Shown piece by piece: positions 15,901 to 22,344 of a stretch of DNA of 37,698 nucleotides. The notes under the pieces were generated by a model that was not told the origin of the DNA, searched no databases, and saw nothing but the letters and a program-made list of their open reading frames with translations. Where the stretch lies: the NCBI GenBank assembly GCA_029688995.1, contig JARULA010000017.1:1-37698 (forward strand). The letters are read 5' to 3'. The position numbers were made by a program, and so were the translations under genes. Source of the DNA: Marinilabiliaceae bacterium ANBcel2 (GTDB lineage: Bacteria; Bacteroidota; Bacteroidia; Bacteroidales; Marinilabiliaceae). Numbering within the stretch: position 1 is the stretch's first letter; each line of letters opens with the position of its first letter.

Positions 15901-16615
15901 CCATACATTCAGGATAGGTGTCGAGTTTCAATTTTAACTCATTTAATGTTTTCTTCTCATTGAAATATTCTTTTATGTTGTTGAGTAATGTAGCTTTGTA
16001 AGCTGCTATTGAGCACTCGGCTTTCTCTTTGTATAACTCTTCAAGAGAGTGCTCCCTTTTTTTGAGTTCAATTTGTTTGTTTTGAGTCTCTTTCTCATCT
16101 TTAGTGAGTTTGTCAAAATTGGCGAAGACACTGCCTGTAATACTCTTTATCTTATTGTCATAATTTAACTCTTTTTCACTCTTTTCTATATCTACACCTC
16201 CTGCAGCTTCGGTTATAATCTTTTTTGCAATATCACCTTCGGCAGTTGTAACCAAATCATGTAGTGCAAGAGTGTAATGTTTGCCAAAGCAATCTGTAGG
16301 TAAAGGCAGGTTAGCTTTTTCTCCCTCTTTTTGTACATCATAAAGTCCGCTCTCTACCGAAAAAAACCAATTCTCCTCATCAATTTTTGCAACCGCACTT
16401 CCCGAAATAGCTGAACCGTTATTTTGCCATATCAAATTTTGTATAAAAGATGCCGTAGAGCTTTTACCCGATCCGTTTGGTCCTGCTATAATATTAATGT
16501 TTTTTGCAAGATCTTTCATCGGATTTAATCCGTGAGGAAATCCCGGCAGCCTATCTATAGTTATCTGTTTTAATTCGAATGGGGCTTTTTTATAGCTCTT
16601 AATATCTTCGTTCAT
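12911..16615 (-). CDS. SbcC/YhaN-like SMC-type ATPase with membrane hairpin
   Basis: This 1234-aa ABC-type ATPase has the SMC/Rad50 plan. The N-terminal Walker A is GPNGSGKSS (45-53). Long coiled coils run from about 160-400 and 485-880. The C-terminal signature loop is MSTGTRIQL (Ser905), with Walker B YPVLADE (Asp935, Glu936). Where Rad50 and SbcC have a zinc hook or hinge, this protein has two hydrophobic helices (about 422-445 and 462-480), the arrangement of Bacillus YhaN. No CxxC hook is present. The H-loop position reads YFTAQSDE, with Gln in place of the usual His. After the ATPase head, about 250 residues form an extra domain of mostly helices that I do not recognise. The ATG overlaps the stop codon of the phosphoesterase gene in TAATG, so the two are translationally coupled and likely form a membrane-attached nuclease complex. 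Confidence 0.88.
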   Translation of the reverse strand: MNEDIKSYKKAPFELKQITIDRLPGFPHGLNPMKDLAKNINIIAGPNGSGKSSTASFIQNLIWQNNGSAISGSAVAKIDEENWFFSVESGLYDVQKEGEKANLPLPTDCFGKHYTLALHDLVTTAEGDIAKKIITEAAGGVDIEKSEKELNYDNKIKSITGSVFANFDKLTKDEKETQNKQIELKKREHSLEELYKEKAECSIAAYKATLLNNIKEYFNEKKTLNELKLKLDTYPECMDKVQNDHYKRVEDAEENIDKNINLIEEYKNNIARSKEEIEKLNIESNVVDKSIINEIEKRVAALENKKREIDSNSDELEKKVSNEKILRKRVAESPSSPAPFTHSDLEELDRLIERAHQVGGSLNINKIKLERAQKHLNKIEQKSDEKDDDKAKEARSLLQDWLATTNQNIFNQKRIKNQLLKGFILSVGVFLLAFLLVMALFYAGIIRLPQGLTNILQSTDPLYFIVTTATVAAATILSSVKISNIAKEQKRVAYTIKEIEDKYNRLKPEDIVEKLPVKLLNNSSTRDEVKKSEEALSNQISKNDSEREKRVTLISEIEDLNAEKEGLLKEYESIKEEQKKCAHHFTKNAVLPEGLNSEKYTVLFEYIRNIREWFTSVKEIEEIKAINKMRESEFENELKICNELFFKTYKRGAEDLIKAKVILEEIKDNFEHLNREKNNIESFNRDIDNCEIIINQHTKKREEIFNTLSSANNGKLITQKEEVKELTSMLDKYKEAKESYSKKHYFVDSTINKIKRDKHFNEIEKEIVESECLESLQQEVEKWEALSQKKEEVTDKISKIETEIEQAKEKGDLENIIYEKEKSLDNVEKEFSNNLSSITGKIVTDVIKEESDKKNQPKVLQRASELFVNITHGKYKIKVIEENSSAIFKAIDVNNRNTLAMEQMSTGTRIQLLIAVRLAFVEMQEREVAYPVLADELLANSDDERAQVIINSLLEISRDGRQIFYFTAQSDEILKWEEALAKRNGESITETFDYKVITLADNKLKGIKRGGTKASALHLYKNVPKPEGRSYSEYFKELKVTPFLPEEDEVNSIHIALLTNRCTLIYTILSKGLVTWGELNNYINYNGEINCEDFSQEYKIMQEKAQLLQLWSSLLKRGQNRKIDSEVLKEAKKQKAGITDSYYDKILERLTLPHVKGDPEKLIKELRDNKIPRFSETKIDTLNKFFLDMEYINSEEKPAKEEVTISVKAALSKMRYLNEKEAQSLIDSILHQKI

Positions 16616-17970
16616 TACTGCTTCTGTTTATAAAAGTGCGAGAGCGTTTTTTTCAGCTCTTTTAAAATATACTCTTTAGCCAATCTTTCTCTCTCTTCAT
16701 TATCCTTATCTTTATTTAAATATGCATAAACTTTGTTGCGACGAATCATCTCATCATATTTTGCATACCAGTTCTTCTTTATTTTTTCAACAATACTGTT
16801 TTCAACTCCCTTTTCCAGATCGATAAGCGCTTTTGCTGCTATGCCTACCACCGACTTTTGCTCTGCTAATTTTTCAATATTGGGAATTTTTTGAGACGCT
16901 TCATTTTTTATTTTTCGTACAATGACATTCTCTGCAAAATTATCGCTATTGCCTCTTTTATAGGGAGCTGTAAAGGAGGTGTCATCGGCTAAAAATTTTT
17001 CACACCAGTTTTCAACATTCTCAATATCACTATGCTCACCTTTTAGCAATAGATCAAAAACAATGTGATTAAGATGTTCGGTTGCACCGTTATTTGTGTT
17101 GTATAACTCTTCAACAGAGTTGTATATCTCCTCTGTAACCTTATTTCTAAACTCTTCTCTACCGGTTGTGTTGGAGATGTCAACTTCCATTTTTTCGTAT
17201 CTGACAGGAGAGAGGGGCACCATCTTATAGTTGCATAAATTGTTTGTTATAGTAACACTATATGCTCCGTGAGTACCTGTTTCACCTGCATCTAACGCCT
17301 GTGGTGAGCCCGGATAGAGAATAAGAGGAAAGCTTTTGTTTATTATATCCGCTTTATGAATATGTCCCATAAGCCATGCGTCGAAGTTAGAGCTTAACAT
17401 TATATTTTTATCAAGCGGAGCATATATACTCTTTTTGTTATAGATATCCCCATGTATTATTCCTACTAAAGGAGTCGATTCTGCTATTTTATACTCTTTT
17501 TTTAATTGATCACCATTTTTAAGTGATAATAGTGGATCCTCTTTTTCACTTTCATTATGAAACGACCAGCCGGCAAAAAAAAGACTCTTTTTTGAACCAG
17601 TTTCTATAGTTCTATATTCCCATCCTCCTTCACTTCCCAAAAGGTAAATATTTTCAAATTTATTATCTTTTATAATCTCTTTAAGAACATCAAAATCATG
17701 ATTTCCCGATGTCATTACAATTTTGATGTTTTTACTGGCAAGGTCTAGTAATCCTTTGGTTAGCGGACCTACAGCTTCGTAATATCTGTTTTCCCTATCT
17801 ATTATATCTCCTGTTAGAATCAAAAAATCAAACTTGTTTTCTATTGCATAATTTACAATAGAGAACCAGATGTTTTTGGCTGGAGGAAGTTTTATTGAAG
17901 ATTCAGAGGGTGCACCTGATGATCGTCTGCCAATATGAATGTCGCCTGTTACAAGAAGTTTTGCTTCCAT
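16615..17970 (-). CDS. SbcD/Mre11/YhaO-like metallophosphoesterase
   Basis: This 451-aa calcineurin-like metallophosphoesterase belongs to the DNA-exonuclease branch. All metal-binding motifs are present in order: GDIHIG (Asp10, His12), GDIIDR (Asp55), GNHD (Asn90, His91, Asp92), HGD (His173) and GHIH (His203, His205). The segment YPGSPQALDAGETGTHGAY is the typical SbcD/YhaO capping region. Residues 245-451 form a charged helical tail that probably binds the partner ATPase, as the Mre11 C-terminus binds Rad50. The expected activity is Mn-dependent single-strand endo- and double-strand exonuclease. It is the first gene of a two-gene unit and overlaps the ATPase start. Upstream lies a 365-bp structured gap that must hold the promoter. 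It resembles YhaO more than housekeeping SbcD because its partner has a membrane hairpin. Confidence 0.9.
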   Translation of the reverse strand: MEAKLLVTGDIHIGRRSSGAPSESSIKLPPAKNIWFSIVNYAIENKFDFLILTGDIIDRENRYYEAVGPLTKGLLDLASKNIKIVMTSGNHDFDVLKEIIKDNKFENIYLLGSEGGWEYRTIETGSKKSLFFAGWSFHNESEKEDPLLSLKNGDQLKKEYKIAESTPLVGIIHGDIYNKKSIYAPLDKNIMLSSNFDAWLMGHIHKADIINKSFPLILYPGSPQALDAGETGTHGAYSVTITNNLCNYKMVPLSPVRYEKMEVDISNTTGREEFRNKVTEEIYNSVEELYNTNNGATEHLNHIVFDLLLKGEHSDIENVENWCEKFLADDTSFTAPYKRGNSDNFAENVIVRKIKNEASQKIPNIEKLAEQKSVVGIAAKALIDLEKGVENSIVEKIKKNWYAKYDEMIRRNKVYAYLNKDKDNEERERLAKEYILKELKKTLSHFYKQKQ

Positions 17971-18042
17971 TTAGTTAAAATTTAACATACTAAATTAGCA
18001 AAACCTTAATCATTAAACAAAAGGGAATAGATAAACGGGTAT

Positions 18043-18073
18043 AAAAAAGAGGCTGTCTTTTTGGACAGCCTCT
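18043..18073 (-). terminator. Hairpin terminator
   Basis: A perfect 10-bp stem (18048-18057, agaggctgtc, with 18064-18073) has a 6-nt loop and is followed on the minus strand by six T residues. It is the distal of two terminators after the four-module lipoprotein gene and lies about 75 bp before the phosphoesterase start. Confidence 0.8.
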
Positions 18074-18180
18074 AAAAGGGTGATAAACTTTTTGCTTTTG
18101 GTTTATAAATTTCAGAGAGAATAATTTTAATCTTAAACCTAATCCTATTTTTTTTAACTCTTTTGAAATTATCACCCGTT

Positions 18181-18224
18181 AAAAATCCGGCAGAAATAAC
18201 TGTTTAGTTATCTCTATACCGGAT
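18181..18224 (-). terminator. Hairpin terminator after the lipoprotein gene
   Basis: On the minus strand, atccgg/ccggat (18219-18224 with 18185-18190) and an inner ataact/agttat stem (18206-18211 with 18196-18201) form an interrupted hairpin. Five T residues follow (complement of 18181-18185). It is the proximal terminator for the gene ending at 18336. Confidence 0.6.
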
Positions 18225-18252
18225 ATAAATATAGAAACTATCTGCTAATCAT

Positions 18253-18287
18253 AATTGTCAAATTGTAAATGCAATTGTCAAATTGTA
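18253..18287. repeat. 15-bp direct repeat
   Basis: aattgtcaaattgta occurs identically at 18253-18267 and 18273-18287, 20 bp apart, so both copies lie on nearly the same face of the helix. The pair is enclosed by the inverted repeat tctgctaa/ttagcaga. A protein-binding site is possible. Confidence 0.8.
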
Positions 18288-18335
18288 TAAAGCTTTTAAG
18301 TTTTAGCAGTTAGCAGACTGTCTTTTAACAACTTG

Positions 18336-19781
18336 TTATCGCACCATACGTTCAAGAGCCATTTCAAAATCTCCGTGCCATAGAGTAAAGTTATTTTCTC
18401 CATCCAGTTCATACCTGCTTACAGTAAAATAGTCGGCATCATCTCCTGCGTAATTATCATTGTCTGGCTCAAACTCACAATAAGTAACATGAAAAAGGAA
18501 GTATGAGCTGCCATTAACATCTCCTAAGTTGTAAATAGTTCCTTCCTGTTTACCTATCTCTTCTTGCCATACAGCATATCCATCTTCAATATGCATTGTC
18601 CCCATCATATTGCCTTCATAATTCCATTCCCAATTTCCTTCTACCTCCTCAAAATCTGTTAACATAACTTTGTTAAAAGTTAGTGCGTCATCTTCGGGGT
18701 TAATCATTATCTCATCACCATCCTCTGATATTGATATTGCCATTGGCTGCTCATGTCCGCCATCAGGAATTGTCATAAATGAGAATGTTTCATTATTCCA
18801 GTCTTCTGTAAGGTGCAGCTCTAACAGCTCTTTATAATAGTGTGTATATGTACCTATATGACCTGCTACAGGATCACTGTTTAAAAATGTTAGAATACGA
18901 AAATCACCCTCATCTGTCATTTCTGTAAACAGTATATCACAATCTTTATCTCCGGGACCCAATACGGGTTCTTCATAAATTGCCAGCCATGCACCAACTA
19001 ATTCATCACCATCGGCTAAACTTTGTCTGTTAAACTCTAAAACCCCATCTGGTAATATTACTTTTAAAATATCATCTGATTCATCGTAAGAGTATTCAAC
19101 TATTTCGTAATAATCACATATTTGGCCGGCTACCCCTTCACTGTTTGTGAAATTAATGATGAGATAATTTTTATTATTATATGATACTTTATGGGCATAT
19201 CCCGACTCGCTCTCCTCTGCAATTACTGTAAATTCGCCATTATCTGATAGAGTTATAAACGCCTCATTGCTCATCCATGCGCCTTCGATTTTTTCCGGAT
19301 TTTCACGTGTAATCCGATTAATTTCCATGCCTACCCCTTCATCAACATTAGTAAGATTTAGAGCATGGTCTCCGTCAAAATAAGTGGTCATATTAATATG
19401 GAAATCATCTGTCTCTTCCCAGTTATGAATTTCTTCATTCCAGGCGCTTGTCATTGTTAAAACAACATCACCTTCAGACTCATCGTAATGATAACTCCCT
19501 TTTAAACCGGCTACCTGATCTTCGTTATAGAATGTGACAATCATAAAATCATCCTCATCAAACTCCACTAAAACTTTATTTGCAGGCAAATCCATTGGTC
19601 CTTCAAAAGCTTCATCATAAATGCCGAGCCATGTTCCTTTTAATAGATTTTCCGGATCATATCCATTCTCTCCATTGGGAAAATCATTGTCATCATCATC
19701 ATCGCTACATGACACAGTAAATATTCCAAATGACAATGTTAAAAACATTAGTGCAATTAATTTAAAAATACTCTTTCTCAT
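18336..19781 (-). CDS. Four-module lipocalin-like surface lipoprotein
   Basis: This 481-aa, very acidic lipoprotein has a signal peptide ending in FTVSC (Cys25), followed by SDDDDDNDF, probably a surface-export signal. The mature protein is four tandem beta-rich modules, each opening with a Gly-x-Trp strand as in lipocalin-like domains: GTWLGIYDE (49), GAWMSNEAF (167), GAWLAIYEE (263) and GNWEWNYEG (382). Modules 1 and 3 share the W-x-x-I-Y-x-E-x-x-x-G-P pattern and a later VAG-x-x-G-x-Y segment. Modules 2 and 4 are shorter. The order therefore reads A-B-A'-B', as if a two-module unit had been doubled. Ligand and function are unknown. The gene stands alone, with two terminators downstream and a leader of about 190 bp upstream. 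Confidence 0.85.
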   Translation of the reverse strand: MRKSIFKLIALMFLTLSFGIFTVSCSDDDDDNDFPNGENGYDPENLLKGTWLGIYDEAFEGPMDLPANKVLVEFDEDDFMIVTFYNEDQVAGLKGSYHYDESEGDVVLTMTSAWNEEIHNWEETDDFHINMTTYFDGDHALNLTNVDEGVGMEINRITRENPEKIEGAWMSNEAFITLSDNGEFTVIAEESESGYAHKVSYNNKNYLIINFTNSEGVAGQICDYYEIVEYSYDESDDILKVILPDGVLEFNRQSLADGDELVGAWLAIYEEPVLGPGDKDCDILFTEMTDEGDFRILTFLNSDPVAGHIGTYTHYYKELLELHLTEDWNNETFSFMTIPDGGHEQPMAISISEDGDEIMINPEDDALTFNKVMLTDFEEVEGNWEWNYEGNMMGTMHIEDGYAVWQEEIGKQEGTIYNLGDVNGSSYFLFHVTYCEFEPDNDNYAGDDADYFTVSRYELDGENNFTLWHGDFEMALERMVR

Positions 19782-19906
19782 ACTGTTTTGGTTTTTTAAT
19801 TTTTATTATATATAAATTAACAATTTAAAATTACTATTTTTAATTGATAGTGTCAACTTGTTAATCATAATGTTAAATCTTTATTCGTATATTACTTGTT
19901 TTAGGA

Positions 19907-19950
19907 GCCTATTGGCCTAATAAAGGAGTTCTTAAATAGGCCGAATAGGC
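19907..19950. terminator. Inverted repeat after the PBP1C gene
   Basis: gcctatt plus ggccta (19907-19919) pairs with taggcc (19937-19942) and aataggc (19944-19950), with one bulged G at 19943 and a 17-nt loop. It lies 24 bp beyond the PBP1C stop codon. It has no good U-tract on the minus strand, so it may be a weak terminator or an mRNA-end element. Confidence 0.45.
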
Positions 19951-19973
19951 AGAATTCTTTTAATGAAGCCCCA

Positions 19974-22337
19974 TTATTTTAATACTCTGAAATTGCGTGA
20001 AATCCGGTTCCCATCTGAATCAATCGCAGTGATTACATGTACTCCTTTGCCGGGATCAAGCTCTAACTGATGTTCTCTTTTTGTAGAGGTAATATAAGAG
20101 TTGTTTAGATGCCAAAAAACTGTTGCTTCAGGATTGTTATGAACAATTTTAAAAACAATGCTTTGTCTTTTCGTGTCAAGATCTTTTGGAGTTATTATGG
20201 TTGTTCCTTTGTGAGGGTAGATAAAATCCATTGAAGAAAACTCATTATTGTTGCATCCCGGTTCAAATGGCGGGAGTGTGCGGTAGTCACTGTTATATTG
20301 GCGATAGTACCAGGCCATAAGAGGGGGGAGAACAAAAAAAGATTTGCTTTTAATATCACCATCCTCCCGGCATAATTTAGAAGTCTGGAATCTTTCATCG
20401 GGAGTAAGATGTACCAGTTTATGAAAAGGGCAAACAGAGCTGCTTCGCACACTTAATGGCATAAGCCTCTCTTCTGTTTTTATACACATTTGAGAAGCAC
20501 GGTATCCCGATTTTTTACAAACCTCTATCTCAACAAGATCATCATGTGGAGTATTAAACCATGAACCACCTTCAAGCAGGGTGAAAAGTTGAAACATTAA
20601 GGGAGCAGCTGCCGTACCCCCTGTTAGTCCGGGCCTCCCTTCACCCCCCGCATTGCCAGTCCATACAGCCACAACAAACCTGCTATTTAACCCTATACTC
20701 CACGCATCGCGGTAGCCGTAACTGGTACCTGTTTTCCAGGCAATATTTTGACCTCTGGTAAAATTTTCCCAACCCGTCTCCTGTGGTGGTCTTACAACTC
20801 CTTTCATAGCCTCTAACGTGTGCCATATTGCACCTGCCGATAAAACCGGAGGGTGATTTAGTTTGCTATTTTCCTTTGTTGCGCTCTTTTTTTCCTTAAT
20901 ATGGTTCCTTTTTTCACCATTATTTTTATCAATATTTAGCGGTTTAAAATCTTCTTTAAAATAGTGGGCATCACTATTTGTAAAACTGTTTACCGTTCTG
21001 CCCATTGAGGCATAAGCTCCTGCTAATTCCCAGAGCATACTCTCACCACCACCCAAAATTAGTGATAATCCGTAATGACTATATCCTTTATTAAGAGTAG
21101 TCATTCCCATTTTATTTAGCAATTTTAAAAAACGTTCACCACCATAATCATCTAAAAGTTTCACATAGGGAATGTTTAAGCTTCGGGTAAGAGCTTCGTT
21201 TGCAGGTACCGCACCATAATATCTGCGATAAAAATTACGGGGTGTATAATCACGATATTGAACCGGCACATCTTCAATAAGCATTTGAGGCAGAATTGTT
21301 CCGTTTTGCAGCGCCGCTGCATGTAAAAATGGCTTTAATATACTTCCCGAGCTTCTTGATGCCCTAATCATATCCACTGCATGACCGTCACCATTACCAT
21401 TGCTATTTCCCACATATCCAAGAACATTTCCTGTTTCGATATCTGCAATAATAGCTGCAGCATGATCTATTTGGTTCCCCTTTAATTGGCGCGAATAGTT
21501 ATTCACAATTTTACTCATCCGCTCCTGAATAAAAGGATCAATAGTGGTATGTATAATCTCGCCGTTTTGGCTTATTGATAATCTCCCTACAAGATGAGGT
21601 GCTGAATTAGGCATTCTACGCCTTCCCGTTGGAAGAGGCTCACTTTGTGAGAGCATCAGCTCTGTTTTATCGATACTTCCATTTTGGTATAGCTCTTTTA
21701 AAAGTTTATCACGTTTATCCTTTAACCTCTCTCTGTTAGCATCGGGTCGCAATACTCCCGGTGCATTGGGTAAAACAGCCAGTAAAGCTGATTCTGCCCA
21801 GGTAAGATTATGTGGAGCCCTTTCAAAATAGTGCCATGCAGCCCCTTCCAGTCCGACCACATTCCCTCCAAAGGGAGCATTGGCAGCATACATAATAAGA
21901 ATATCCTTTTTTGAGAATCCGGTTTCTAATCTTAGGGCCCTTAACATTTCCCAAATTTTGTTTCTTATGGTACGGGGGTTATTATCTGCCATGCGTGCCA
22001 CTTGCATAGAGATTGTGCTACCACCTCCTGTAATTTTATTTGCTTTAACATTATTAATTAACGCCTTTATTATTGATATGGGATTAACACCCGGGTGATA
22101 ATAAAAATAACGATCTTCAAATGTAATAAGCGCCTTTTTATATTTATGCGGCAGAGAGTCGGGTGCGGGAAATCTCCACTGTTCATCATGGGCAATATGA
22201 GCTCCCAGCAGATAGTTCCCTTTACCAAATACCACCGTTGATCGCGGAGTGTTAAACTGCGGTGGTGGTATCAGTAAAAAGAGTATAAATAGAAACAGCA
22301 GTAGGGCTGCACAATATCTATATCTGTAGAGAATCAT
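19974..22337 (-). CDS. pbpC: Penicillin-binding protein 1C
   Basis: This 787-aa bifunctional peptidoglycan synthase of the PBP1C class is anchored by one N-terminal helix (about residues 10-25). The glycosyltransferase domain (about 40-240) has the catalytic Glu in TFEDRYFYYHPG (Glu74) and the GGGSTISMQVAR motif. The transpeptidase domain (about 290-600) has the active Ser in SILK (332-335), SLN (386-388) and KTG (535-537). The C-terminal BiPBP_C-type beta domain is present. It polymerises lipid II and cross-links the strands in the periplasm. The start is taken at the ATG at 22337. A TTG two codons upstream is also open but lies almost on the previous stop codon. It begins 7 nt after the alpha-2-macroglobulin gene, matching the known yfhM-pbpC pairing. 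Confidence 0.95.
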   Translation of the reverse strand: MILYRYRYCAALLLFLFILFLLIPPPQFNTPRSTVVFGKGNYLLGAHIAHDEQWRFPAPDSLPHKYKKALITFEDRYFYYHPGVNPISIIKALINNVKANKITGGGSTISMQVARMADNNPRTIRNKIWEMLRALRLETGFSKKDILIMYAANAPFGGNVVGLEGAAWHYFERAPHNLTWAESALLAVLPNAPGVLRPDANRERLKDKRDKLLKELYQNGSIDKTELMLSQSEPLPTGRRRMPNSAPHLVGRLSISQNGEIIHTTIDPFIQERMSKIVNNYSRQLKGNQIDHAAAIIADIETGNVLGYVGNSNGNGDGHAVDMIRASRSSGSILKPFLHAAALQNGTILPQMLIEDVPVQYRDYTPRNFYRRYYGAVPANEALTRSLNIPYVKLLDDYGGERFLKLLNKMGMTTLNKGYSHYGLSLILGGGESMLWELAGAYASMGRTVNSFTNSDAHYFKEDFKPLNIDKNNGEKRNHIKEKKSATKENSKLNHPPVLSAGAIWHTLEAMKGVVRPPQETGWENFTRGQNIAWKTGTSYGYRDAWSIGLNSRFVVAVWTGNAGGEGRPGLTGGTAAAPLMFQLFTLLEGGSWFNTPHDDLVEIEVCKKSGYRASQMCIKTEERLMPLSVRSSSVCPFHKLVHLTPDERFQTSKLCREDGDIKSKSFFVLPPLMAWYYRQYNSDYRTLPPFEPGCNNNEFSSMDFIYPHKGTTIITPKDLDTKRQSIVFKIVHNNPEATVFWHLNNSYITSTKREHQLELDPGKGVHVITAIDSDGNRISRNFRVLK

Positions 22338-22344
22338 AATCAAA

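Larger units (their letters stand above)
17971..18335. other. Structured intergenic region with nested repeats
   Basis: This 365-bp gap lies between the phosphoesterase gene and the four-module lipoprotein gene, both on the minus strand. It holds two terminator-like hairpins (18048-18073 and 18181-18224). A 9-bp inverted repeat, gggtgataa/ttatcaccc (18078-18086 and 18169-18177), encloses about 80 bp. A 15-bp direct repeat (18253-18267 and 18273-18287) lies inside a tctgctaa/ttagcaga inverted repeat (18241-18248 and 18310-18317). A frame open across 17990-18175 runs through a terminator and is not a gene. Confidence 0.7.

Noticed and set aside
12911-16615. Zinc hook in the ATPase coiled coil
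   Set aside because: No CxxC occurs in the apex region. Two hydrophobic helices occupy that place instead, so it is not a plain Rad50/SbcC.
17990-18175. Small minus-strand ORF of 61 codons
   Set aside because: It needs a GTG start, runs through a strong terminator hairpin, and has no recognisable protein features.
22338-22343. TTG start for the PBP1C gene
   Set aside because: The ATG at 22337 is only two codons later, and nothing supports the rarer start next to the previous stop codon.
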